DNA of 64,000 bases from Druceiella hillmani (Eukaryota > Arthropoda > Insecta > Lepidoptera > Hepialidae): positions 1,764,001-1,828,000 of the forward strand of contig JAYKKI010000040.1 in the NCBI GenBank assembly GCA_039881145.1, written 5' to 3'. The notes beneath the pieces are model-generated. The model worked only from the letters and a program-made list of their open reading frames with translations. It was not told the DNA's origin and did no database searches. Made by a program: the position numbers and the translations under genes. Shown here piece after piece: positions 45,901 through 57,725 of this stretch (position 1 is the first letter of the stretch; each line of letters opens with the position of its first letter).

Positions 45901-47875
45901 ATTAAGAAAACTCTGCGATATAATATGACGATTAACTATGTGCACTCACATATATACGTCATGATTTTGTATAAAAAATATGTATGTATAAATAAAATAC
46001 TATTATATAATCTTCGACTTAACATAGTATATAAATATATAATAATTCTTCTCAGCAACATACTTCCTAAAAACGTTTACAGCATAGAATAGGTTATATC
46101 ACTCGCTTCACTTCACTTCACTTTTTGGTACTTAAAATTAGTAAATTAAAAAATGTTGTCACAAGGAAATTTGTAAAAAAAGGGCAAAAAACTATATTTT
46201 AATGTCCCACACATTTATATGAAAATTCAATAAATGTTATAAGTTGATTTAAATTCAACTTAACACTTTACATTGGTTACGTCACATTGAACATTTTATT
46301 TAGGCGAAAATCGTATACAAATTACTCGTGATTTTATTAAAAATATACATATTTTAATTATATTTAATAATACAGAAACAAAAATATATAAACCATATCG
46401 GTAAAAAACATAGAGCTGGAATAACTTACTCTACTGATAGCAATACAAGCATAATTAAAATCTACGAGATAAGTAATATTACCCTGTCTATGTAAATATG
46501 GTAGGATTTTCATCAAGAGTGCTGCTAGTCATCAGTACACGTACCGCGCACCAATTTTCGATTATTGCAACAAGAATTGCTTAGTACAGATCATGTTATT
46601 CAGATATTTAAATATAAATAAAACGAAAAACTGACGGTGAAACAAGGTCGTAATTTATATCTATGTGTTTTCCCGCACGAATCCTGTATCGCATAAAGCA
46701 TAATTAGGAAATTAACATTTATTATTTTCTTCAAAGTGCTTAAAAAGTACACTAATGGAATCACTTCATTGTCAGTCCGTCTGTCAGATGTATATTACTC
46801 ATAGACGATTTGACCTAGAAATTAAAAAAAAAATAGTAAGGGTTATAAAAAGTAATGACCCAATTAAAGATCTGTAATAGCAACAATTGACTTTTGGCTG
46901 CATTGCGTTAATTAAGGGAATCACATTTAAAACAAAAAAATAATTTCCGAGACTTCGTGTGTAGCATTATATGAAAGTTTGTTAAAGCATAAAATAAAAA
47001 ATATATATCATTTGTCTTTCCTGTAATTTTTTAATCCTTTTCCAAAAATATCTATTTTCCCATCCTAATGCCAAAATGACGCTGAAAAACTGAAAATATC
47101 ATAAATGTTCGAAATACAGAGTAGATTACATGAAGATTACGAGGTTTAGGTTTTCTCCGATTATTTTTCCTACATGAAAAAAACATTTAGAAAGGGAATT
47201 TGTTTTTTAGTTTGACTTTGTTCTATAGTTGTTCTATACCATTTCCATACAAATAGTATCATACTGTAGAATAAAGATCAAATTATCAGTCAATTATCAA
47301 AGAACACCTCTAATATTAAAAATATTCGATTTAGTCCATTATTTTTGAACAAATTGTTTTTTTGTATCGCAACGAGAATTAATCTTGAAAAATACGTATT
47401 CGGAATCAATATCGTGAAAAAAAATATGAAAACGCGACTCCTTACAGCCAATAGTTAACATTAATTAAAGTACCATTGGCTGTAAAGAAAATGAATTAAC
47501 AATTTTATTAAGTAACAAACTTTAGAATAACGTTGCGGTCTCTATCTATTTCAATTTCTTTCTGGCTACCGATGTAGTTAAGCAAAACTAATGTTAACAT
47601 CGAGATCTATACTTTTTAAACAAATAAGCTTTTAGGATATCAAATAAATTGTTTAATATACCACCAAATCAACACACCAATAGTTCAAATAAGACTTGCA
47701 CTGGTCAGTTCTATTTTATTACATATCTGCTTAAAGAAATTTTCAATTTTTACAATATATTCTGCTTTGTGGGATAAATAACTAAATAAATGTGTTTTAA
47801 CATGAAATTACGCCACAGAAATTAAAACTATTAAATCAACAAAAATATACCTCACACATGATATATTCTCGTGGC
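45901..47875. other. A+T-rich spacer with one inverted repeat
   Basis: The inverted repeat TTACAGCCAAT (47442-47452) against ATTGGCTGTAA (47475-47485) has perfect 11-bp arms and a 22-base loop. A (CTTCA)n-like run of about four units lies at 46104-46122. No gene was seen. Confidence 0.4.
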
Positions 47876-47877
47876 TG

Positions 47878-48000
47878 TTCTCACGCGTTGCAGATTATTA
47901 AAATGTTAGCGGTTTTTTGCATCGTTCCGCCTCGGGCAGCCTCTTGCGTGCGATCACTCCTCTCTTGCAAACGCGACGTGTATTCATGTGGGTAAACACC
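47878..48000. other. complex-sequence island
   Basis: CTCACGCGTTGCAGATTATT, CGTTCCGCCTCGGGCAGCC and GCAAACGCGACGTG mark a compact GC-richer block next to a duplicated segment. No open frame. It may be regulatory. Confidence 0.3.
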
Positions 48001-48071
48001 TAATGAACTAATGGTTCAAAATATACTTGGCTTCTGGGTTACGCTAATATACGTATTTATCTCTCTTTTAC

Positions 48072-48392
48072 ATCGCAAATAGAGAAAAAGAATAATGCCT
48101 TATTTATGTAACTATGTGTGAATTTCTAATGCGAAGTACTCGGTTTAAAGTGACCGTATTCAAATAATACTATTGTTCACGATATCTTTTACATACTTTA
48201 TAAATTACAATTATACCTAAAGAATAAGGTAATATCGCAAATAGAGAAAAAGAATAAAACCGTATTTATGTAACTATGTGTGAATTTGTAGTGCGAAGTA
48301 CTCGGTTTAAAGGGATCATATTCCGATAATACTATTGTTCACGACATGTTATGTGCTTTATAATTACAATTATACCTAAAGAGTAATGTATT
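48072..48392. repeat. tandem duplication, about 162-bp unit
   Basis: ATCGCAAATAGAGAAAAAGA begins both copies (48072 and about 48234). They also share GTAACTATGTGTGAATTT, GCGAAGTACTCGGTTTAAAG, AATACTATTGTTCACGA and AATTATACCTAAAGA, with moderate divergence. Confidence 0.95.
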
Positions 48393-48820
48393 AAAGAATT
48401 CACGCACGTTTATCTAATATTTGCAATAAAATTCTAGTTCTAATGATTCATAAATGCTGAAACTGAATTTTAAACTATCTTTCCCAAATATATGAATTTA
48501 AGATATTTTCAACTTAATTCCCAAGTCTTTGTCATTAGTAAATATACATATTTGATTGAAAAGCTAGGAAAACATTTACCAATATTTTAAAACGAGGGTA
48601 GTAATATTTCTTCTTAAAAGGCATCAAATACCATATAAATACTCTATAATATTTCATATAAATACTCTAATGAACAACTCGTATAAATTTTTATTTAGAT
48701 GTAAACTTTTTTTTTAAACCAAAAACTGTTTACATATTTTTAACAGGACTATTTGTCAAATGTAAAAAAAAGTTTCGAGATTCCTTTCGAACTTGCAGTG
48801 TGCACAATACACTACAGTAA
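48393..48820. other. A+T-rich spacer
   Basis: An ATATAAATACTCTA phrase is duplicated at about 48635-48669. No gene. Confidence 0.4.
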
Positions 48821-48931
48821 AGGCTGATTTTTCAATACTCAAATAACATTTATCCAGAGATTAATTTTGACGATATAATATCAAAGTTATCCGAAGGATA
48901 AATGTTATCTGAGGAATGAAAAATCAGTCCT
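48821..48931. repeat. foldback repeat, about 35-bp arms
   Basis: The left arm at 48821-48855 (GGCTGATTTTTCAATACTC, AAATAACATTTATCC) pairs with the right arm at 48896-48931 with a few mismatches, around a 40-base A/T-rich loop. Probably a small non-autonomous foldback element. Confidence 0.85.
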
Positions 48932-49753
48932 AAGTGTGGTACTACCAATAACATATTTCATAATACATTATAATGTGTACTACCTAATTTTGTAAATATG
49001 ACAGTTTTGTTTAAATTTATTTTTAGGGGTTTAGGGGTTTATGTATAGGATACAATCACAATCATTTAGTTTAAACATTTAATAGTATCCATATGGACAT
49101 AGAACATATTATCTTTTTAGCCCATGTAGATAATGAATGGTAATGATTTAAATGAAAAAGTTACAGTGCAACGTGGGGTTTTTGAGATGAATAAATTAAA
49201 TCGTTATAGCTATATTATGTTACAAATAATTCTTGAAAGAATTGTAAACGACAACGACCTCTACAAGAAAGTACCAAACTGTATATGATTAATATTATTG
49301 ATTGTTTTAAGCACTTTTATTTTACATAATTGATTCGTATAGTTCTGTACTCTATGTTAATAGATTTTAAACATAATATTTTTAATAGATAATTAAAATA
49401 CTTCACAAAATTGTAAGATATTTGAAAAAAAACTTAATCCATAATATATTGATATAATCTAATACATGATACTAAGAGCAAATGAACGGCATAGGAAAAG
49501 TTAAAGGCGGACTAATTAACGATTAAAAGTACATTTTATAATATTTCCTAAAATTTTTCCTTTTAAAAAAATTAGAGTGAAATCAAGATGTACATAAAAA
49601 AATTTATTGATTTTAGGAATGAACTCGGTTGTTTTTTAAAATCTTGTTTTCTTAACATTTATCAGTTTCAAATATTGATCGAATCATGAACATAAGCATT
49701 AGTATCAGAACCCAAATAAATTCATTCAATTGAAATTAATTCAGAGTAATTTT

Positions 49754-49755
<2 letters not shown>
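48932..49755. other. A+T-rich spacer
   Basis: No gene. It contains two TTTAGGGG units in tandem at about 49022-49037, too few to call a telomere-like repeat. Confidence 0.4.

Positions 49756-49796
<41 letters not shown>
49756..49796. repeat. (TA)n microsatellite
   Basis: About 20 uninterrupted AT dinucleotides. Confidence 0.95.
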
Positions 49797-49799
<3 letters not shown>

Positions 49800-50410
49800 A
49801 TCTTAAGTAGCATATGTATGCGCATTTTAATTTAAACTACCTCTATTATCATAAATAAAATATAGTCAGCCTACGGAGCCATAAATCGTTAATAACAGCT
49901 TTGCTTACATAGGTACTTTTCTTAGACGTAAAAAGATTTTCACTTTTGTGTTAATTTCATTTAACCTATATTTTTAAATGAGCACTTTTTTGAATATATT
50001 TATTTTTTCTTAAAATAAGAGAATATGTAAATAAGTATACATTTGACATAATTGTATAACGTTACGAAAAAATTATTTTCAATTAAACGCCTTTTCTTTT
50101 TTTTATAACATAATAAGCAAAGTTTGTTACTATCAAAGGAAGGACATTATTCCCTGACATATTCCCAAAATAAACTAAATTAGAATTTAAGTCAAGAGAT
50201 CTGAAAATCAATTGCCTAAAAATATTATTATCAGCTTATCTAAAGAATAAATTTCACTGATTAAACCCATAAATAAGATAACTTTATTTATTTATCAATT
50301 TAATATCTTTAACAGAAACTAAAGCACTTTGTATTAATTTTTTTATATAGAAGATTCAGAATACAAAACCAAAAAATAGTCACGGCCAATTAAATATTGA
50401 CAAGAACGAA
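49797..50410. other. A+T-rich spacer
   Basis: Nothing recognised. Confidence 0.4.
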
Positions 50411-50459
50411 GGAGAGTGAGGGAAAGAGAAAGAGAGAGGGAGAGAGAGAGAGAGAGAGA
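50411..50459. repeat. (GA)n-rich microsatellite
   Basis: A purine tract dominated by GA and GGGA, ending in about eight uninterrupted GA units. GAGAG runs are binding sites for GAGA-factor-type proteins in insects, but the tract may be only a microsatellite. A minus-strand 83-codon frame across it encodes a Leu/Ser/Phe/Pro run and is an artefact. Confidence 0.9.
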
Positions 50460-52815
50460 TTAAAAAGGAAAACTAGGAAAAGAAAAACTTTTCCGATAAC
50501 GTTTGAATAACAATCGTATGTTGAGAACGTGCTCCAGATATCTGTGTCTATTTTATTCCACAGTTCGTTAGTGTGTGTATGTGTATATATATATACATAA
50601 GGAAATGCCAGGATCAAAACTAATTCCCGAATAACTAGCACATTTAAGAGAAGTAGTAATACATAAATTGTGCAAATCTCCTAATCCCCAACATGATAAT
50701 AAAAAAAATACAGATCTATCTCTATAGATCAAAAATATTCACTAAACATAATCGAATCTTATCGCAGAATAATAAAAAATAAAATTTGAAAGCTTCGTAT
50801 ATCCAACCTTAAAATAACCAACCGTAAAAGTATTAAGGAAAACACGATTGCTGTCATAAATAATTGATACATTAAAAACAAATTTATACGACGATTCGAC
50901 AGGCCAATAATAATTTGGGCATTACAAATATTGTGTCAACACATTATGAACGTGACAATTTCGACCAGTTAATTATATCATTTCATTGCTGTAAGTGACT
51001 TAATTTCTTATTAAAATTCCCGTTCCAATCTATATGTAAAACAGTCTCCGCTAAGTTATACTCCCTCTTATATTATGTTGACAATTATGAAAATGAGAAA
51101 ATGAAATGAACCTACATAAAAAATAATAAGATTGCTCTTGTAAAGAATGCTTTTATTGTTGTTCATATTACTTGTAAATACGAGCATTCATTGCAGTGGA
51201 AAGCTTTTTATTGAACTTTCTTGTTATGTATGTCCCACATTTTTGAAGTTATACTTCTTTAGGCGCGTTATGAAAAAATGATGAGAGTGAAATTTTAAGA
51301 TTCGTCACACAAAAGTTACAGTATGAAGTTGCAGCGGTTGCAGTCTCGAAACAAAAGCTATTGGCACCATCGTCACCTCTGTTCACTGTTTTCCTATTCA
51401 TAGTATTTATCCACATGTGTCTAATGTCTACATTCACACACGTGTTTTAGTTTCATATAAGTGCGATTTATATATGTGCTGATAAATTATATTCAGTAGT
51501 GATTTAAATTCAATATTTTGATTAATATATTTACTATTCGTAAATATTAGTGAAAAAATTGTGTTTATAGACTTTTTCAAGTGCTCCAATATAATTGAGG
51601 TTATCTATCCGTATGTATTATTTAATGATGCCAAAGAAGTATAACTTCTCACGCGCGTACATAAGTACACGCACCCTTTTTTTAATACTCGTCGACTCAT
51701 CTGTTTATATTAATTTCTGAATAATTTGAACAATCAGATCCGATTTAATGTTGTGAATTATGTTTCAAATTTGTAAGTTATCCTTTGTTGAGTTGAGTAT
51801 AATATATTTAATTATAATTTTGAGATACGCAATGTGTTTCTCATACAAATTATAGTCGAAAATAATATGGTATTAACAAAAGAGTGTTTTGATAAAATTA
51901 TGCGGAAAAATATATAGCAAATAAATAACGTAAGCGCGAAGTTCCTAAAGGAGAACTAGTAGAAAGTCATTTAAAATATAATTAGTCGAAATTTGACCTG
52001 TAATTTAAAAATGTTAAGAATATTAATAAAAATGCGAACATAGTAATATGTTCAAATGTTGAATTTGCTTGTTAATTATTAGAAATAATTGCAATACAAA
52101 ATCTATTAACATATAAATTTCGGTTGCCATTACCTAAGGCACATATCTCAATGATAATTCAGACGTTTCCTTAACTTCCAAATTTAAAAAAAAAATTGTC
52201 ACAAAATCGTAACGTCCCAAGGACCTGATATAAATATTTGTTTAAATTAAAACAGGGTTATATTGTCAACTTATACGAAGTATTAATTTTTGAATTCAAA
52301 AATTTCTAGAAATCAACACAGATATTTACCACAAAATAAGATCATGTAAAAATATATTCGTATCAGTTATTACTTTTAGTAACAAATATATGCTTCTGAA
52401 TTAAGATTTTAAATTTTGGATCTTACGCAGTAAATCCAGTCTATGTTTTGGATCTTTCTCTAAACTAAGCATATGCTGTACTTTATAATACTTTTTACAT
52501 ACAGTATAATTTCCAATAAGAAAGTGTCATACATTTTTATGGTTTATATATGTTAAACTACTCATTGAAAATATGCCAGAGGAATATCAAAAAGTTTTCT
52601 CTCCATTTCTGAATAATTAAACATTTTCATTTTTCCATCAATTTTTTTAACCAATAAAAATCTTTTCATATACATATCTAGTCATTGCACGACATTTATA
52701 TTATTTATTAATAATACTTTCATTTAATTTTTTTTTAAATATTTCATGATTTTTTGTACTTATCTATCTACAATGAAGTAATGTTATTCTTCTTGTTAAT
52801 AAAATTTGAAGATTT
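50460..52815. other. A+T-rich spacer
   Basis: A short (GT)n/(TA)n run lies at 50571-50597. A 62-codon minus frame at 51249-51437 crosses a slightly mixed patch without a motif. No gene. Confidence 0.4.
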
Positions 52816-52816
52816 T

Positions 52817-52850
52817 AATTTATTTCTTTTAATTTGTTCGCAGGTAAGCT
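52817..52850 (+). other. candidate recursive splice site (best of the window)
   Basis: A T-rich tract (TTTATTTCTTTTAATTTGTT, about 52819-52838) leads to CGCAG ending at 52843, followed directly by GTAAGCT. This puts a consensus 3' splice site in contact with a consensus 5' splice site, the hallmark of ratchet-point recursive splicing known from long introns of Drosophila. It lies on the same strand as the site at 45894. No exon is visible on either side, so if functional the host gene extends beyond the window on both sides. Confidence 0.4.
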
Positions 52851-53685
52851 GTTCTTTTCAAAGTTACAAAATAAATCAAAGTAAATGACGAACAACTGCA
52901 GATGTAAGTATGTTAATTACTGTTAACTTGGGTTTAAATTTATACTTTTTATTATTTAATGATTTTTAAAAACATTTATGAAAAGACGAGATACGTCTCG
53001 AAATAAATTAATAGTTGATAATGATAATAAGTTAATTTTAACTATTTGTAATTACGCCTATGTCAATATAAAATTCGGGGAACAAATAGTGAAATTTTCT
53101 ATTACGTAAATTAGATTTAAATTTAAAGAGATATTAAATCTTTGACGTCAAAAGAGCTTAAAGGAGGAAAGGTTAATTTCTTCTCAGCGAAAATCAGCTT
53201 TACTTAGAAAATTTAATAAATCGTTTAAGTGGGAATTTTGAAATTTAAAAAACTTCCTGGCATAATATCTTTAAACTACGTCAAAGTAACAGACCAAACG
53301 TGAAATTATTGACTCTACGGATTTAGACTATGAAAACGAGACGACTATCTACTTTAATTCAAGTCCTACACAACAAATTGAAAATGTAAAATTGAATTTG
53401 TCAGAATATACTACTTCATTTCACGTTACATTAAAATTTATTACAGCTTATTCGGCAACACTTTATAACACAAAACATGAAAATACCACCCTAATTTGCA
53501 TCACCCGTGGTTCCATAAATTATCTGGTTATATTTAGAGGTAAAATAAGGCCTCGATCTACCTTTTAATTTTAATTTAACCTGAGATCGTTATTTATACA
53601 ATCTAAGTACAAAAAGCCTCAAGGCATTTATCTTACAATACGCTTCTTAGAAATTTGCCTTAGAAACCTTAATTGCTCTTTCGTT
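52851..53685. other. A+T-rich spacer
   Basis: Nothing recognised apart from a short self-complementary AAAGACGAGATACGTCTCG (52980-52998), containing the stem CGAGA-TA-CGTCTCG. Confidence 0.4.
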
Positions 53686-53687
53686 TC

Positions 53688-53830
53688 CAGCTAATTAACA
53701 CGTTTATAGAACTCTGGGGAGGTATAATTGTCTCCTCCCCCCGTCTACTTCCGGTGGATGAGATTACTTGCAACATGCTATCGACCATAAAACGTTACGC
53801 AATCGCTGAGTATATTGGTAGTAATAGGGT
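53688..53830. other. complex-sequence island
   Basis: Includes GGGGAGGTATAATTGTCTCC and CTCCCCCCGTC, whose GGGGAGG and CCTCCCC can pair (about 53717-53740). No open frame apart from one that runs into the TA tract. It may be regulatory. Confidence 0.25.
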
Positions 53831-53843
53831 AGGTATGGTAGAC

Positions 53844-53847
<4 letters not shown>

Positions 53848-53922
<75 letters not shown>
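53848..53922. repeat. (TA)n microsatellite, about 37 units
   Basis: The longest pure TA tract of the window. The apparent Ile-Tyr repeat encoded by the + frame over it is an artefact. Confidence 0.98.
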
Positions 53923-53925
<3 letters not shown>

Positions 53926-54165
53926 GAGCTTTCATTATAATATGTACGTACACATAATCGTTACGATGACTGTGTTATTTGTTTTAATAATTTGTAAATA
54001 AGTTGTAATTAGGTTGTAATCACCTTTTCAGTTAAAGTAAACCATAACGTTTTCATGCTCGACTCAGATGAGAAGTTTACGAATGGAATTTGAGTGTTTT
54101 GAATGAAGTTATCGTAATGTGAATAAGTCGCTGAAATATAATATATGCAAAAGCATGGCATTGTC
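53923..54165. other. A+T-rich spacer
   Basis: Nothing recognised. Confidence 0.4.
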
Positions 54166-54950
54166 CTATAATATTATAAATGCGAAAGTCCGAATGTTTG
54201 TTTCTCAACCATGCATCATGCAAATGAATATGAAATGCGGGATGCAAACTAGTCCATGAAATAAAATATCTATAATGGAAGTAATTTGTAGCAGGCTGAA
54301 TTGTGTGCACACCCCATTATCCTAAGTAATATATGAAAATTCCTAGGGTACAGATTTGAATGTAACGTGTGGCATGCAAATTAGTTCAGGAAATAAAACA
54401 TCTAACATGGAATTAATTTATGTCAGGCTAAAGTTTCTGTAGGTATACTTTAGTATCTTAAGTAACAGGTGGAAATTCCCAGATAATCAGATTCGGATAA
54501 AATACGACGTAGAAGATCCAGGAATTAAACATCTAACATGGAAATAATTTGTAGCATGCTGAATTGTGTGTATACCCCGTTATCCTAAGTAATAGGTGAA
54601 AGTTCCCAGGGTACAAATTTGAATGTAATGTGTGGCTTGCAAACTAGTTCAAGAAATAAAACATCTAACATGGAATTAATTTATATAAGGCTGAATTTTC
54701 TGTAGGGACACTTTAGTATCTTAAGTAACAGGCGGAAATTCCCAGATAATCAGATTTGGATAAAATACCACATACAAAATAATCCAGGAAATAAAACATG
54801 TGTACACCCCATTATCCTAAGTAATATATGAAAGTTCCCAGGTTTCAAATTTGAATGTGATGTGTGGCATGCAAATTAGTTCAGGAAATAAAACATCTAA
54901 CATGGAAATAATTTGTAATATTCTAAGTAATATGCAAAAGTACCCATTGA
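54166..54950. repeat. dimeric satellite, about 131-bp unit, six copies
   Basis: GAAATAAAACATCTAACATG and variants start near 54258, 54391, 54522, 54653, 54788 and 54885. Odd copies continue with GCTGAATTGTGTG, CACCCC and TTATCCTAAGTAAT; even copies with TTTCTGTAGG, ACTTTAGTATCTTAAGTAAC and CCCAGATAATCAGATT. The array is therefore an A-B-A-B dimer (about 262 bases), with an internal deletion in the fifth copy. It begins next to TATAATATTATAAATGCGAA, a phrase common at the ends of insect mobile elements, so the satellite may have grown from a transposon. Confidence 0.9.
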
Positions 54951-55498
54951 TCCGAATGTTGCGGTATTAATTAAGCGAAGTTAAAAGTCACAAAGAAACT
55001 ATTTTTGTTTGTAAATATTTCGAAAACGATAAAATTTTCGATAAATATATTTAACACTAAATTGTAGATATAATTTCCTACAAGAATAGTTAAAGAACTT
55101 TATCATAGGAGTCACCTCCCATAAAATGATATAATGCTTCAAAGATTGTGATATTTGTATTAATAGCTCTATACACCTTAGAGGTCGAATATATGTTGAG
55201 AGGGGTAACGCATCCCTTTCAAACCAACTGCACAATCTATACTTGAATTTGTTTTTTTTAAGGCGTACACAAACAATTATAATATATATACAAGTAAACA
55301 CATATTGAGGAAACCAGTAATTAAATACTCTTAACTTTTTAATGGTGACTTCTATGAAAAAACAATTAAAGTATTTTTTAAGAAAATTGACTTAGCTACA
55401 ATTTAGAATCGAATATTATTTGACAAAAATTCCATTATTATCGACACACAATAATTACAAAGTCAAAATGATTTTTTAATCTTTGAATCCATGTAATT
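54951..55498. other. A+T-rich spacer with a 100-codon minus-strand frame
   Basis: The minus frame 54999-55301 is 100 codons, rich in Ile, Tyr, Lys and Arg, and shows no motif. The + strand has no frame there. Probably fortuitous. Confidence 0.3.
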
Positions 55499-55499
55499 A

Positions 55500-55720
55500 A
55501 TTTCGCGGCATTTGCATCGATCGGGGCGTATTCTATTACAGATTAAGAATGATTATTTCTTCAATCTGTAATTCTTTCGTAGGAAACTCTCATATATATG
55601 CTCAGCCGTTAAGGCGCCATATTACTTGTTTAATATTGACTGCTCTTAGTTAACCGTCGCATTATATTGCGTAACACATGTTACTTGAGAAAATATAATT
55701 AATATACTTGATATTGTTCA
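55500..55720. other. complex-sequence island
   Basis: Starts with TTCGCGGCATTTGCATCGAT then CGGGGCG. ATTTGCAT is an exact POU/octamer-type core. An inverted pair GATTAAGAATGATT / AATCTGTAATTC is nearby. No open frame. It is an enhancer-like candidate. Confidence 0.3.
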
Positions 55721-56394
55721 GAAATTGATTACGGCAAAACAATGTGCTTTTTTTATCAGTTTAGTCATTTGGTCCATGAAAATATTGAACTAATTTTAGT
55801 TTCTGTAAATATTACCTGGATTTAGGAAAATTTATATCCATTCAATAATATGGCGCGATACGTAATCCCATTAGTGATTTTATACGATTATGTATTACCA
55901 TATAGTCAAAAGTGTTTTTTTTTCTAATTGTCTCAATATGTGAGTCAGCGTGTAATTCTTACAGTTCGTAATAGTAAACTTTTGATATGATACAGAGATT
56001 TGAATTTAAGAAAATGGTAAATGCGTGAAGGAATCCGTAGAACAGGAGCTTTTGTCGTTTGTATCTTTTAAAATTATTTCCACAAGTTTTTAACAATATT
56101 AATCGAATTCCCCATCTGAAGTATCGACTAAAGTTTTTACTAAAATTTACGAACATATATCTAAAACTGTAGAGAATGTAAGACTATGGTAAATGAAAGA
56201 ATGGATGAATGGATAGGATGAAGTTATAAAAGTTTCCTGTTTTAATATGGAATCCCAGAAAACGGCCAATATAATAAAAAGTTTAACTATTGTTTTCTTG
56301 TAATCTTCAGATTTAACAATTGTGTTTACAGTTTGGAAAATGTAGGATGTGAATATTTATTTTTGCATCGATTTTGGCTCTTTCCTAAAATCCA
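55721..56394. other. A+T-rich spacer
   Basis: A 65-codon minus frame at 55959-56156 has no motif. No gene. Confidence 0.4.
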
Positions 56395-56396
56395 TT

Positions 56397-56800
56397 AGGC
56401 AAACATGCAAAAAGGTGTTGCATATGAATTAACATTTTAGTTACAACAAATTTCCTTAGAAATTGATAATTTTTATTTGAGACCTTTTCATTAAGAACAA
56501 AATGTTTAGCAAATTTCATACAAAATTTCATACACAAGCTAATGGTTAAACGATTATTATTTACGTCCAGCGGCAAAAACGAAATCAAACAATGAAGCGC
56601 AAACATACAAAAAGATGTTGCATTAGAATTAGCATTTCAGTTTGATAAACATCGTAATTACAACACGTTTCCTTAAAAATTGAGAATTGTTATTTGAGAC
56701 TTTTTCATTAAGAACAAAATATTTTTTTTGAACAAAAAGCTAATGGTTTAACAATTATTATTTACGTCCAGCGGGAAAAACGAAACCAAACAATGAGGCG
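56397..56800. repeat. tandem duplication, about 205-bp unit
   Basis: Both copies begin AAACAT(G/A)CAAAAAG(G/A)TGTTGCAT (about 56401 and 56602). They share ATTTGAGAC, TTTTTCATTAAGAACAAAAT, AGCTAATGGTT and TTATTTACGTCCAGCGG through AAACAATGA. The second copy has a small insertion (TTTGATAAACATCGTAA) and a deletion. Confidence 0.95.
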
Positions 56801-56837
56801 AAGACAGACAGAGATCACTATGAAAATTACTTCGAAG

Positions 56838-57402
56838 AACCAGCAATAAATCGTCTTTTTTTTAATATCAATTAAAAAAAGATTTGATGACACGAAGCTA
56901 TAAAAGTTCACCAACAGTCATAAAATACGTATGAGATGTAATATTTGGGCGCTACAACTAAAACAGCAATCGCAACTTAAAGAATATAACAAAATAGTCA
57001 ATAGTTAGAGCTTATTCAATATTTTGTTATGTATTTAAAAAAAAAATTATATAAATCATAAGTAAATAATTAGGATTTCTTAAAAATAATATTAAGAAAA
57101 CCAGCAACAAATCGTCTTTTTTTGATATCGATAATGATATTAAAAAAAATATTTGATGATACCAAGTTATAAAAGTTCACCAACAGTCATAAAATATATA
57201 TGAAATGTAATGTTTGGTTGCTACAACTAAAACAGCCATCGCAACTTGAAGAATATAACATAATATTCAATGGTTAGAGCTTATTTAAAGAATATAACAT
57301 AATAGCCAATGGAGCTTATCCAATATCTTGTTATGTACTTAAAAAAAATTATATAAATCATAAGCAAATAATTAGGTTTTCTTAAAAATAATATTAAGAA
57401 AC
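56838..57402. repeat. second tandem duplication, about 261-bp unit
   Basis: AACCAGCAA(T/C)AAATCGTCTT starts each copy (56838 and 57099). They share TTCACCAACAGTCATAAAAT, GCTACAACTAAAACAGC and ATCGCAACTT, and end with ATTATATAAATCATAAG followed by AATAATATTAAG. The second copy carries an extra internal duplication of AAGAATATAACATAATA. It abuts the 205-bp duplication with only about 40 bases between. Confidence 0.95.
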
Positions 57403-57417
57403 TGAAGCTTAAATGAC

Positions 57418-57725
57418 GTAAATTCTTTAGTACACAATTGCGCCGTTCCCAAATTTAAACACGAATTCTTAAACGATGAGAAGTAATATGCAATTAGAAG
57501 TCACTGTTTTACTGCCTGTCGCAAATGCGAATAACTCCAGCAGCTTTCGGAGTCCGAAAGGATATTTCTTTGCCCTTTACCGGTTCAACGTAAAGCTCTG
57601 TGTACCAGAAGAAAGTAGGCAATAAAAAAATTCAATTACGCTTCAAGTAAGGCTGTAAACTTTTATGGCGTCATTGTCGAAAGCTTTTAATTATAAGGCA
57701 ATGTGCGCTCGACGTGTTTCGTAGC
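57418..57725. other. complex-sequence island, strong candidate for a conserved non-coding element
   Basis: A 300-base block with balanced composition, including CAGCAGCTTTCGGAGTCCG (about 57539-57557), CTTTACCGGTTCAACG, TTTTATGGCGTCATTG and TGCGCTCGACGTG. TTTATGGC resembles a caudal/Abd-B-type site, and TAATTA-like cores flank it. No open frame on either strand. Conservation untested. Confidence 0.35.

Noticed and set aside
46080..46130. (CTTCA)n run as a regulatory element
   Set aside because: Only about four imperfect units; an ordinary short simple repeat.
49022..49040. Telomere-like TTTAGGGG units
   Set aside because: Only two units are present, and the usual insect telomere repeat is TTAGG. 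No array and no chromosome-end context.
50390..50641. 83-codon minus-strand frame with a Ser/Leu/Phe/Pro repeat
   Set aside because: It is encoded by the complement of the (GA)n tract.
53673..53927. 84-codon frame ending in an Ile-Tyr run
   Set aside because: The run is the (TA)n microsatellite and the rest has no motif.
54999..55301. 100-codon minus-strand frame as a gene
   Set aside because: The Ile/Tyr/Lys/Arg-rich composition is expected from A/T-rich DNA; no motif, and no splice context could be supported.
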